DNA of 64,000 nt from G963676655 sp963676655. Its GTDB lineage: Bacteria > Verrucomicrobiota > Lentisphaeria > Victivallales > Victivallaceae. The notes under the pieces are model-generated. The model was given only the letters and a program-made list of their open reading frames with translations. It did not search any database and was not told the DNA's origin. A program made the translations under genes and the position numbers. This document shows, in pieces, positions 26,356-34,993 of the stretch; position 1 is the stretch's first letter, and the number at the start of each line of letters is the position of its first letter. The stretch covers positions 5,084,001 to 5,148,000 of the forward strand of contig CAXXKX010000003.1 in NCBI GenBank assembly GCA_963676655.2, in the 5' to 3' direction.

Positions 26356-26838
26356 CTGAATTACTTCGAGCGCTTAATATATCTTGGTTTTGTTGAATGT
26401 CAAACTGGATTTTCCTTTTTTTGTAAAATATAACTACGATATTTTCCGGTTTTATTCCATTATTGTAGTTTATGCGATTCACAAAAGCTTACTCCTTCGA
26501 TAAATATAAAAAAATCCTGTTCCTGATGTAATATTTACGATGCTGAATGAGTATTATGTAATCAAATCAATGGAATGGAAGAGAATTATGTTAAAATCAA
26601 TGCAAATATTGAAGTTTTTGACCAATACGAAGGCGCTGAGGACAATTATCGATATATACGTAGATAATGAGCAGCACTGCATAATAACTCCCTGCTATAC
26701 TGTTTTTTCGATAAAATATATTTTAGCGAAATATATTTTTTCTAATAAAAATATCCTATTTATTAGTTACCCGCACAATAATATTTTAAGCATATCGTTT
26801 ATGATAGTGAGACTTAACCCATTAGTAAGGTATTGAAA
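26356..26838. other. AT-rich intergenic region without convincing gene
   Basis: These 483 bases are very AT-rich. A 98-codon open frame at 26540-26836 has low-complexity composition, no ribosome site and no recognisable features, so I do not call it. Promoter-like AT stretches exist, but none is clearly aligned with the next gene. Confidence 0.5.
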
Positions 26839-28008
26839 ATGATGCTGGCTGAACAACAATGTGCGGTTTGCCCGACTGGACAACACAGCGCGACTTTTCT
26901 GGCTGATCAAGCCACCGATGAACTCTTTTTCGCTTATACGGCGGAACCTGCATTTAATTTTGAAACTGAAGTTGAGAGCCTTCTGGCCCAATATGAGTCG
27001 GAAAGCGCCAAACTCAGGTGTTCAAGTGAAACCGAAATTTTCCTGCGTTTCCATTTGAGTGACATTTGTCGCCAGGCGGATACTTTGCGCCGCATGCTTG
27101 GAGTTCGGGATTCATTTGTTTCATTTGTCGGGCAGGCGCCGGTTAACGGGGCCAGGGTAGCCCTTGAAGCCTGGCATCTGCGTCCTCCGGAATATCAGAA
27201 GAATGTGGTTGATGTAAACGGTGCGCATGAAGTCGATATCAAACTGAAAAATTACGAGATGTTCTACCATTGCCGCCGCCATTTGGAAGCGTCAGGCAGC
27301 GATGGCCAGACACTTGAGGAATTTACCACGCTTAATACCGCTTTGCAAAAACGCGGCGGCTGTGTCGCCGATAATTGTTTACGGACCTGGATATACTGCC
27401 GGGACGTTGATAACAACTACAAAGGCCTGGTTGATGCCCGGCGTGAATTGTTCCGTCAATACGGGATGATAGAGAAGACCAATTATATTGCCAGCACCGG
27501 GATTGAAGGTCAATGCATAGATCCGCGACGTCTGGTCGGAATGGATTCTTACTGTGTTTTCGGGCTTGAATCCGGACAGGTTGAGTATATGCAGGCTCTG
27601 GATCATCTTTCGCCGACCCATATTTACGGCGTAACCTTTGAACGCGGGACGAGGATTATTTTCGGCGACCGTTCGCATTATTATATTTCAGGGACCGCAA
27701 GCATCGACAAAGATGGTCAGATTGTCCATCCGGGGGATGTGGCCATGCAAGTTGAGCGGACGGTGGAAAATATCAATGCACTGCTGAATAATCATGATGC
27801 GACGATAAACGATTTAAAAATCGCGGTGGTGTATCTGCGTGATGCGGCTGACGCGTTTCTGGTTGAAGATCGTCTTGCCCGGCTGCTGCCGAAATCATTG
27901 CCGCGGATCATGGTCAAGGCTCCGGTGTGCCGTCCTGGCTGGCTGGTCGAGATCGATGCCATCGGCGTCAACGCCAACGGCAATCTCCGCTACCGTAATT
28001 TTGTTTGA
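26839..28008 (+). CDS. Rid/YjgF-fold protein, FkbO/chorismatase-like
   Basis: The 389-residue protein ends in a YjgF/Rid-like domain: HYYISGTASIDKDGQIVHPGDV, then QVERTVENINALLNNHDATINDLKIAVVYLRDAADAF, and PVCRPGWLVEIDAIGV. The N-terminal two thirds contain a second, more divergent unit (RTWIYCRDVDNNYKGLVDARRELFRQYG). This two-unit layout is like the FkbO/Hyg5 chorismatase family and its uncharacterised relatives in gut anaerobes. A pterin, chorismate or imine-handling activity is possible; the substrate is not evident. I use the ATG at 26839 because AAGG lies 8 bases before it. It stands alone next to tRNA-Val. Confidence 0.72.
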   Translation: MMLAEQQCAVCPTGQHSATFLADQATDELFFAYTAEPAFNFETEVESLLAQYESESAKLRCSSETEIFLRFHLSDICRQADTLRRMLGVRDSFVSFVGQAPVNGARVALEAWHLRPPEYQKNVVDVNGAHEVDIKLKNYEMFYHCRRHLEASGSDGQTLEEFTTLNTALQKRGGCVADNCLRTWIYCRDVDNNYKGLVDARRELFRQYGMIEKTNYIASTGIEGQCIDPRRLVGMDSYCVFGLESGQVEYMQALDHLSPTHIYGVTFERGTRIIFGDRSHYYISGTASIDKDGQIVHPGDVAMQVERTVENINALLNNHDATINDLKIAVVYLRDAADAFLVEDRLARLLPKSLPRIMVKAPVCRPGWLVEIDAIGVNANGNLRYRNFV

Positions 28009-28061
28009 GCAGTATAAAGCGTCAGATATTTTACCGATAATATTTTTCTTTCTTATCGATT

Positions 28062-28094
28062 AATACTCCGTAATGCTGAGCATTCCGGAGTATT
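28062..28094. terminator. Hairpin between convergent genes, possible terminator
   Basis: AATACTCCG (28062-28070) and CGGAGTATT (28086-28094) form a 9-base-pair stem with a 15-base loop, midway between the convergent Rid-like and beta-helix genes. There is only a weak U-rich tract after it on either strand, so it may be a modest bidirectional terminator. Confidence 0.5.
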
Positions 28095-28127
28095 TGTCTA
28101 CTTGGGACAAGTTTTGTTTATTACTCT

Positions 28128-29732
28128 TTATCTGCGGATTATCTTTTTCAGGGTTATTGATTTTTGTTCTTTTGCTCCGGCCAGCATGAATTTTGCGGCT
28201 GGACCATATATGCAGTCTTCGATTGTTATATTATTGATATTGCTTACCTGCAACGGGGTGTTTTTACTGGTTACTTGAATATTATTCAACACACAGTTCT
28301 TTGTCTTGTAGATTCCAAGGGCAAATTTGGGCGGATTCAGCACTGTCAAGTTATCAACTTTGACTCCGGCGCAATCGGAAATTCTCAACATGCCGCCGGT
28401 GATTTTCAAGTTGCTGACGACAATCTCTTTATCGACCAGGTTAGATAGATCTTTGACGGCCAGGAACGGTTTGGGTTCGCGATTCCTTTTCCAGCCCTGG
28501 AACGTTTGGCCCTGGGTTCCGTTAATATACATATTGGTGCCGTTCAAGTTGATGTTTTTTAGAGAATATTTACCTCTGGCATTCATCAGGCATATTGTGG
28601 AATCGGAAGATACTTCCGCTATGTCGATGTCGCCGCTGTCCAGGAGTTGGATGCCGTTGCGGCAGTTTTTGATGTCAATATTGGTTGCCGCGACCTTGTG
28701 CCGCCATAGATGGTCCGGTTCATCCGGCAGGATATTCAGGGTTCGGACGACAAAGCCGACCGGACAATCCGATACTTTGACATTATTGATTTTTATATTT
28801 TTCGAGGCGAGATATGACCAGCCGACTGCGCGGTTTGTCGTGGTCTTTTTGGCTGCGTCAATTTGAATGCCGGAGAAGCCTTTGCCTTTGACCGAGACGT
28901 TTGAGATAGCAATATCCTTACCTCCCGCAACGCGAATCCCGTTTGCCCTGCCGCCGCTGGAGGAAATATTCACGGCGGTTGATCCAGTGTTGTTCCACTC
29001 CCCGAGAGATGGTTGATTGAAAGGTGGATTGGGTTCCCGGTAGGCTCCGATTTTCGTCGGGTGGTAATAAGTGACCAACGCCAGAGTGTCGTCACCGGTG
29101 TCCAGTCCGGTTACGCCATCAACCTTGACTTTCCGGCAGGCATTGAGATGCAAGCCGTCTGCCATGGTGTGTTCGGGACGGAAATTTTTAACTGAGACCT
29201 CGGAGCAACCGTGAAAAATCGCGCCGGTCTGGGGAGCATTGATGACCCTGCAGTTGCTCATTATAATATTGGAAATGGTTTTTTCAGGCGAAGGATAGCC
29301 GTCGAAACGGATACCGTCGCCGTTGCTGCGGTATTTGGGTTTGACTTTCCATTGCAAGGTAATATTTTCAAGCGTAATATTATTTCCGGGTTCTTTGAAC
29401 AGGATTCCATGTCCGTTGCCGTGTCCGTCCGCTTTCAGGTTGTCAATCAGCAAAACCGCATCTTTATCAAACTTGACAGTTACATTGGAAACCCCTTTGA
29501 ATAACATGGCGGTTCCATTGCTTTTGAACAGATAGGTTCCTTTGGGGAAAAACAGCTTGCCGCTTTTGTTTTTGTTGATGCTCGCGACGGCTTTTCTGAT
29601 TGCCCGCGAATCATCGGTTGTTCCGTTTCCCGCAGCGCCGGTATCCTTGACATTAACGGTTAATTCTCCGGCCGTTGATGAAAAGCCCAGTCCTGCGATA
29701 ATGCCTCCAGTGGCAATGATTGTTTTGAACAT
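28128..29732 (-). CDS. Secreted right-handed beta-helix protein (GH28/pectate-lyase-like)
   Basis: The 534-residue protein has a signal peptide (cleavage near SSTA-GEL). It then starts with VNVKDTGAAGNGTTDDSRAIRKAV, the classic opening of the Pectate_lyase_3/GH28 superfamily, and PKGTYLF. Many short repeats with the pattern N-I-x-I-x-N-x-x-V (for example DIAISNVSVKGKGF, KNIKINNVKVSDC) form a parallel beta-helix. GDDTLAL near residue 217 and HACRK-like turns fit a polysaccharide-active site, but catalytic residues cannot be confirmed. It follows a pseudopilin gene by 37 bases in the same direction. Likely substrates are pectin-like or other uronate/rhamnose-containing glycans. Confidence 0.85.
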   Translation of the reverse strand: MFKTIIATGGIIAGLGFSSTAGELTVNVKDTGAAGNGTTDDSRAIRKAVASINKNKSGKLFFPKGTYLFKSNGTAMLFKGVSNVTVKFDKDAVLLIDNLKADGHGNGHGILFKEPGNNITLENITLQWKVKPKYRSNGDGIRFDGYPSPEKTISNIIMSNCRVINAPQTGAIFHGCSEVSVKNFRPEHTMADGLHLNACRKVKVDGVTGLDTGDDTLALVTYYHPTKIGAYREPNPPFNQPSLGEWNNTGSTAVNISSSGGRANGIRVAGGKDIAISNVSVKGKGFSGIQIDAAKKTTTNRAVGWSYLASKNIKINNVKVSDCPVGFVVRTLNILPDEPDHLWRHKVAATNIDIKNCRNGIQLLDSGDIDIAEVSSDSTICLMNARGKYSLKNINLNGTNMYINGTQGQTFQGWKRNREPKPFLAVKDLSNLVDKEIVVSNLKITGGMLRISDCAGVKVDNLTVLNPPKFALGIYKTKNCVLNNIQVTSKNTPLQVSNINNITIEDCIYGPAAKFMLAGAKEQKSITLKKIIRR

Positions 29733-29769
29733 AATATATCCTCTTTTCCAGTATAATATGACTTGATGG

Positions 29770-30453
29770 TTATTTTCCGAATCTCAATTCGCTTTGGGTA
29801 AACATAACATTTGTGCTGCCGGCATGTCCGTCGCCAAACAGGGTGTTAATGAAAGTATTGTTGTTGTGCAGATATGACAGTCTTGACGTCCAGGCGTTAT
29901 TGAATTCAAAATTACTGTTGCCGTCCGCGATCAGCGGGAGGGTTGACAATGCTTTGAACCGTCCCATTTTGTATGCATAATTACTGAAAACCTGAGAATT
30001 ATATTGCGGTTCCTGATTGTATATGTAGTTCATTGCAAGGTATACAGAGCCCTCGATGTTATAAAATCTGGGATTGGCCGGACATTTGAAGATATTTACG
30101 GCGGCCTTGGCTTTGCCGTCCGGATTGGACACTCCGGTGTTCCAGCGGAATTTTGTATTGATCGTGAAAAATTCGTCTGGATAAAGCATCTTGCCTAACG
30201 AGTAGTACCAGCGTCCGTTGGGCCAGCTGGCTCCACGTGGACCCGGGCCCCAGCCATCATAATTATCCTCGTACAATTTGTGCGCAACGCCCAACTGTTT
30301 CATGTTGGCCACGCATTTAATCTGCTTTGCCTTGTCCCGCGCTTTATTCAACGCCGGTAGAAGCATTGATGCCAGAATTGCGATGATTGCGATCACGACC
30401 AGGAGCTCGATCAGGGTAAAACTTTTTTTCATGTTGTTTTTCTCCTTGTTCAA
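29770..30453 (-). CDS. Type II secretion-like pseudopilin in beta-helix locus
   Basis: The 227-residue protein has a basic leader (MNKEKNNMKKS), then FTLIELLVVIAIIAILA, LLPALNKARDKA and CVANMKQLGVAHKLYEDNYDG, matching the pseudopilins at 2335 and 20176. It ends with TLFGDGHAGSTNVMFTQSELRFG. Ser precedes the cleavage Phe in place of Gly. The Met at residue 8 is an alternative start (30432). An AAGGAG ribosome site precedes the first Met. It lies between a GntR-type regulator and the beta-helix protein, all in one direction, the same order as in the other two loci. Confidence 0.9.
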   Translation of the reverse strand: MNKEKNNMKKSFTLIELLVVIAIIAILASMLLPALNKARDKAKQIKCVANMKQLGVAHKLYEDNYDGWGPGPRGASWPNGRWYYSLGKMLYPDEFFTINTKFRWNTGVSNPDGKAKAAVNIFKCPANPRFYNIEGSVYLAMNYIYNQEPQYNSQVFSNYAYKMGRFKALSTLPLIADGNSNFEFNNAWTSRLSYLHNNNTFINTLFGDGHAGSTNVMFTQSELRFGK

Positions 30454-30536
30454 AACTGATTTTTATAAAGATAACATTATTTCATTTTCATTCCGCGGAT
30501 TCGGCACGCGATACATCTCCGCTGGTCATCTTGACC

Positions 30537-30612
30537 GGTTCTTCGTAAGAACCCGCGTCCGCAGCACATAGTGCGGAGTATGACGCGGTATATCGTGGTT
30601 CTTCGTAAGAAC
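30537..30612. repeat. Two identical hairpins around a structured spacer
   Basis: GGTTCTTCGTAAGAAC occurs at 30537-30552 and exactly again at 30597-30612; each is a hairpin with a 3-base loop (GTTCTT-CGT-AAGAAC). Between them, CGCGTCCGCA and TGCGG plus GACGCG form a longer bulged stem. The second copy abuts the stop codon of the GntR-type regulator. The element could attenuate or process the transcript between regulator and pseudopilin, or be a dispersed palindromic repeat. Confidence 0.65.
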
Positions 30613-31764
30613 TCAGCTCGATTCGCGTTCAATCAATTGCACCGGCAGGGAAATATTCATTTTATTCCTGATTTTTCCGGTCAACAGTTTATGTAAAATC
30701 CTTGCCGCTTCATGCCCGATGTGTTTTCTCGGCTGCAGGACAGATGACAGGGTAGGGGTGAGGCAGCTGGCCATAGGCAGATCATCGAAGCCGATCAGTT
30801 TGATGTCTTCGCCGATTTCCAGGCCGAGTTTATCCGCTGCTTCATAAACACCTTTGGCGGCATAATCGTTCAGGCAGACAATACTGCATGGCGCGGTTAT
30901 TTCACGCAGCATCTCCAGCGCCGCATTGTAGGGTAGTTCCCACTTTTTGGTAATTGGCCAGTAGGACGGATCGCTGTCTCTGCAGTCAAAGTAATAGCTA
31001 TTCTGTTTGATGGATGATTCGAAACCCGCGTCGAGCATTGCCCGGCAGTAACCGTCATAGCGTTCTTTTTGCGGTTGTACGCCGGGTTCCGGACCGAAAA
31101 AATAAACCGGACGACGGTATTTCATGATCAGTTTGGTTGCCGCGGTATACATACCGTAGGAATTATCCACCTTGACGGTATTGAGTTCAACTCCGTAGAT
31201 TTGCCGGTCAACGCAAACGATAGGATAGTTTTCCGTCGCAAGTTTCTCAAGGGCACGATGATATTCCGCATTTTCGTATGGCAGGACAATCAGGCCGTCG
31301 ATGTCATATTCTCTGACATGCTCAAGGATATTGATCGATTCAGCGTGTCCGGTTTCGCTGGTCAGTAATTGCAGCTTGATTTCCGGATTGTCCAGACAAT
31401 ATTTTTTGATCCCTTCACTGATCTCGACTGTCAAAGCGTCGGGATAGGCGGCCCAGACCGCCGCGATTGAATATGTTTTTTCCGGTTTTGGTTTGCTCTT
31501 GACCGCATTGGCGGTTTTGAGATTCCTGGCCTCGGACTGACTGATCCAGACGCCGCGGTGCGGTTCTTTTATCAGCTTGCCGGTTTTTGTCAGATGAGAA
31601 ATAACCTTCCTGATAGTTGAACGGGAAACTTCATACTGTTCCGCCAGTTCCGTTTCACTCGGTAAGGGTTTTTTGAAGGCGAAGCGTCCCTGTTCGATGT
31701 CTTTGGATAGACTTTCGGAAAGCCGGGTTGCTTTGCTTTGATATTTGATATTGCTGTTTCTCAT
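30613..31764 (-). CDS. GntR-type HTH regulator with LacI-like sensor domain
   Basis: The 383-residue protein has an N-terminal GntR winged helix (about residues 12-75: SLSKDIEQGRF, LPSETELAEQYEVSRSTIRKV, EPHRGVWI), a linker, and a LacI/ribose-binding-like sensor domain (YSIAAVWAAYPDALTVEISEG through IGFDDLPMASCLTP). It resembles the AraR-like regulator at 20877, in a different locus, and presumably senses a sugar from the beta-helix enzyme's substrate. A consensus promoter ends 9 bases before its ATG, which leaves almost no leader and no ribosome site; the transcript may be leaderless. Confidence 0.9.
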   Translation of the reverse strand: MRNSNIKYQSKATRLSESLSKDIEQGRFAFKKPLPSETELAEQYEVSRSTIRKVISHLTKTGKLIKEPHRGVWISQSEARNLKTANAVKSKPKPEKTYSIAAVWAAYPDALTVEISEGIKKYCLDNPEIKLQLLTSETGHAESINILEHVREYDIDGLIVLPYENAEYHRALEKLATENYPIVCVDRQIYGVELNTVKVDNSYGMYTAATKLIMKYRRPVYFFGPEPGVQPQKERYDGYCRAMLDAGFESSIKQNSYYFDCRDSDPSYWPITKKWELPYNAALEMLREITAPCSIVCLNDYAAKGVYEAADKLGLEIGEDIKLIGFDDLPMASCLTPTLSSVLQPRKHIGHEAARILHKLLTGKIRNKMNISLPVQLIERESS

Positions 31765-31773
31765 AATGTTTCT

Positions 31774-31802
31774 ATTATATATGGAAAAACAAACAATGTC
31801 AA
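31774..31802 (-). promoter_or_regulatory. Consensus sigma-70 promoter of the GntR-type regulator
   Basis: On the minus strand TTGACA (31797-31802) and TATAAT (31774-31779) are exactly 17 bases apart, a perfect match in both boxes. Predicted initiation near 31767 leaves only about 3 bases before the ATG at 31764. Confidence 0.85.
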
Positions 31803-31980
31803 TAGCTAATTGTATAATTTTGTTAAAAATTTTATACTATTAGTTTGTTTTTATTTTAATTATATACAATATGTATGTTTTTGTTTTTTTAATACTTTTC
31901 TTTTCATCGTATTGTCAAAATATTCTTGAAATGTTAATTTAAAATGTTATTATTTATTGAATAACAGGGGATTTTGATCA

Positions 31981-33585
31981 ATGAAATATGTAATTTGGGT
32001 ATTATTGATTTGCATCTTGTCATTTTTTATTACAGGTTGCGTGCATACTTCAGAGTTGACTGTTGAGCAGATTAAACATCGAATTGAGCTTATTCCTGTA
32101 GATAGAAAGAATCTAGATTTTTTCAATAATTTTTTTGCTCGCAGGGTGCAAAAAATTCGGAATCCCACATTGAGGGCGGTTGCAAAAGCTAATTCTTTTC
32201 CAAAGTGGAAAACATACGAGGATGAATATATCAGCTTTGATTACCCCGATGATCCCAACATTAAATTGGAGATTAAATCATCCAAAGATCGTATCAGAGT
32301 CTGCGGCGGCATTGTCGGGACAACTGAAAACTTTTATTCTCGAGCTTATCGATTGTCTTTTGGGGAATATCCTTATTGTGTTTTGATGCTCAACGAAAAG
32401 AATTATTTTGATGACGGAATATGTTTTTGCGGAGCAATTGCATTTACAAAATATCTATTCCGGAATGGCGGGCTATTCCGTTATGAACTTCTTCGCTGTG
32501 GATATGTTAAAAAAGTGCAGGTCTTGAGTAATGAATATAGAGTAGTTGTATTTGAATGGCCTCATTTGTTGATTCAGCAGGATCCATATATAAAAATTGC
32601 TTCCAGTATAAAAATGAAAAAGCCTGCGGACAAGGATAAACTCATTATGGCCGCAAAGAAAAAATACGGAGTAATCGGTTTCATTGCGCGGGGAATGAAT
32701 AAAAAGCAGGTGATTGAAGTTTTAGGCAGACCTTCAAGAGAGGAACAAGGTAAGTTTGTGTATGAAAGGAAACAAGATCGGACACTTGAACGTCTGACCG
32801 TTAATTTTGGCAAATCGGGTGTTTTCGAAGGCCTCCGGAAAGGTTGGAGGAAATATATAGAAGTGCCGCCGGAGAAAGGAACCATTGACTGGATATGGAA
32901 AAAAGTCAATCCGGGCCAGGATTACAATGAAGACCTGGCAGTATTGACGGATGAAGATGCCAAAATTATATTTAATAGTTTTATGCGGTTAACTCCGAAA
33001 GCGTCATATCGTGATTGGGAACGGTTATGCTGGGCTATTTATGTTTTAGCGACAAAAAACTATCAGGATGACAAAATTATGCCGGTTTTTATGGATAAAT
33101 ACGCATCGGGTCCGGCTCCTCATATCGCTCATGTGATTATTGCTATTTATAAACCTCAAGGTAAAAATAAATTACTGCTTGAACAGTTAAGAATGATATA
33201 TAAGAAAAAAGGGGAAATCAAAGATGAGAATATTGGGCATGATGTTAGCAATATTTTGTATTCTTTAACTATTGCTTCTCCACATGTAAAGGAAATGGTC
33301 ATTGAAGGAATGAAGCATCCTAATGATAATGTGCGTGAAGAAGCATATCGTTTCTGGCATTATTTGCCGGATGCACAAGCAATTGTTTTTATTAGAGCCG
33401 GTTTAAAGGATAAAGATTCAAAAATCAGGCAGGAATGTGCTGAAGCGTTCAGTAAAAGAATGGGACATCCGGAAGATATAACACTTTTGAAAAATATTCT
33501 GAAAATTGAGAAAAATAAAAATATCAGAAAAATACTTCAAAAGGCTGTTCTTCGACTGTCTGCAAAAAAATCCGTCAACCGGTGA
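31981..33585 (+). CDS. Lipoprotein with C-terminal HEAT-like repeats
   Basis: The 534-residue protein has a lipoprotein signal with lipobox FITGC (Cys20). I do not recognise the N-terminal 300 residues, which contain a beta-rich part. A short segment (IARGMNKKQVIEVLGRPSREEQGKFVYERK) resembles the SmpA/BamE-type lipoprotein fold. The C-terminal 200 residues form alpha-helical HEAT-like repeats (HPNDNVREEAYRFWHYLPD, LKDKDSKIRQECAEAFSKRM). AGGGGA lies 9 bases before the ATG. It probably works at the envelope as a protein-binding scaffold. Its 3' end overlaps the convergent sulfatase gene by 11 bases. Confidence 0.75.
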   Translation: MKYVIWVLLICILSFFITGCVHTSELTVEQIKHRIELIPVDRKNLDFFNNFFARRVQKIRNPTLRAVAKANSFPKWKTYEDEYISFDYPDDPNIKLEIKSSKDRIRVCGGIVGTTENFYSRAYRLSFGEYPYCVLMLNEKNYFDDGICFCGAIAFTKYLFRNGGLFRYELLRCGYVKKVQVLSNEYRVVVFEWPHLLIQQDPYIKIASSIKMKKPADKDKLIMAAKKKYGVIGFIARGMNKKQVIEVLGRPSREEQGKFVYERKQDRTLERLTVNFGKSGVFEGLRKGWRKYIEVPPEKGTIDWIWKKVNPGQDYNEDLAVLTDEDAKIIFNSFMRLTPKASYRDWERLCWAIYVLATKNYQDDKIMPVFMDKYASGPAPHIAHVIIAIYKPQGKNKLLLEQLRMIYKKKGEIKDENIGHDVSNILYSLTIASPHVKEMVIEGMKHPNDNVREEAYRFWHYLPDAQAIVFIRAGLKDKDSKIRQECAEAFSKRMGHPEDITLLKNILKIEKNKNIRKILQKAVLRLSAKKSVNR

Positions 33586-34993
33586 ATTTATCGGCATCGT
33601 AGAAGTTTGAGCGGACTTCCCAGCATTGTTCGATGGCGTCGTCATTGACGGTGGTGCCGGAATACTCGATGTGCCAGCGCAGCAGTTTTTCCCGCAACTG
33701 GTTGATCAATTCCTGATGTTCCGGCTGGTCGATCAGGTTGAATATTTCGCGCGGATCGCTTTCCATATCATAGAGTTCACCTTTGAAGTCGTTTGATTGA
33801 ATAAATTTCCAGCGTCCGCAGCGAATCATACTCTGGGTCAGATGGTGGTCGGCGTCATAGAAATAGTTATTGGAAAAGACGGCTTCTTTGTGGAACTTTG
33901 TTTCCTCTTCAAGCAGCGGCAGCAGGCTTTTTCCTTGAACTGCCAATGGGATTTTGATCTTGCAGTAATCGAGAATTGTCGGCAGGATATCGACGTTTTC
34001 ATTCAGTTCACTGGTGCTTCTTGACTCGTCGCGATAATCTGGATGCGAGATGATCAGTGGAACCCGAACCAGCCGGTCGTCCATGCACCAGGATTTGCCG
34101 ATAATGCCGTAAGCGGAACTGAAATCGCCGTGGTCCGAGGTGAAAATGATCATCGTATCATCGTAAACTCCGGCCTTCTGCAATGCTTCTACGATCCGTC
34201 CGACCTGATCGTCAACCAGAGTTATCAGACCGTAAATATGGGCCATGTAGATTCGCAATTCCTGTTCGCTCGTGTATTTGCGGTTCTGCTCGACCCAGCG
34301 GACGAATGCCGGCGGTTTGTTTTCCAGTTCATGTTCGTAAACCGGTTCCAGTGAAAGCCGGTCGGGGTCATACATGGTATCATACGGGGCGGGAGGCGAA
34401 AACGGTCCGTGCGGAGCGATGTTGCCGACAAAGCAGAGGAACGGGTTTTCTTTGTTATGGTTGATAAAGTTGATCGCGCGGTCGGCGATAACCTTTTCAA
34501 AGTAGTGTTCATAAGGAATATTGGAGGTTCCGACGTTCCAGAAGCGCATTTCCGGATTTTTGATCTCCCGTCCTTCCGGATACCGTATATTCAGACCCTT
34601 TGACCGAAGATAGGTATTATACTGGTCCAGCCAGATAAAAGATTCCTGCCAGCCGTCACGCGCCATATCGTCGTCATGGCCGCCGTAATGGGTTTTGCCG
34701 AAATAACCGGTACGGTAACCGGCTGCGCTGAAATAATGCCCCATGGTACGCTCGGAGTCCGGCAGATTCTGAACGTTGCAGTTGATGCCGTGTCCGACCG
34801 GGTAACGTCCGGTCATCAGGCAGGCGCGGGACGGCACGCAAACGCCGTTGCAGGCATAAGAGGTGTCGAGCGTCATCCCGGATGCCGCCAGGGCGTCGAT
34901 GTTTGGAGTTTTTATTTCCTGATTTCCCATGCAGCCGAGAAAGGTCCAGACGTGTTCGTCGGTATGGAGTATAACTACATTTGTTTTTTTCAT
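33575..34993 (-). CDS. Sulfatase (Cys-type, formylglycine-dependent)
   Basis: The 472-residue protein is an alkaline-phosphatase-superfamily sulfatase. Cys52 in CVPSRACLMTGR fits the C-x-P-S-R formylglycine motif. Metal ligands are expected around ILHTDEH (residues 8-14) and in FTSDHGD near residue 290. The length is typical. There is no signal peptide, so it either acts in the cytoplasm or is exported another way. In polysaccharide-degrading PVC bacteria such enzymes remove sulfate esters from algal or host glycans. It overlaps the upstream DUF362-ferredoxin gene by 4 bases (ATGA), so the two proteins are made together. Confidence 0.92.
   Translation of the reverse strand: MKKTNVVILHTDEHVWTFLGCMGNQEIKTPNIDALAASGMTLDTSYACNGVCVPSRACLMTGRYPVGHGINCNVQNLPDSERTMGHYFSAAGYRTGYFGKTHYGGHDDDMARDGWQESFIWLDQYNTYLRSKGLNIRYPEGREIKNPEMRFWNVGTSNIPYEHYFEKVIADRAINFINHNKENPFLCFVGNIAPHGPFSPPAPYDTMYDPDRLSLEPVYEHELENKPPAFVRWVEQNRKYTSEQELRIYMAHIYGLITLVDDQVGRIVEALQKAGVYDDTMIIFTSDHGDFSSAYGIIGKSWCMDDRLVRVPLIISHPDYRDESRSTSELNENVDILPTILDYCKIKIPLAVQGKSLLPLLEEETKFHKEAVFSNNYFYDADHHLTQSMIRCGRWKFIQSNDFKGELYDMESDPREIFNLIDQPEHQELINQLREKLLRWHIEYSGTTVNDDAIEQCWEVRSNFYDADKFTG

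Noticed and set aside
26540..26836. 98-codon AT-rich open frame
   Set aside because: Low-complexity composition, no ribosome site and no recognisable motif; most likely chance in AT-rich DNA.
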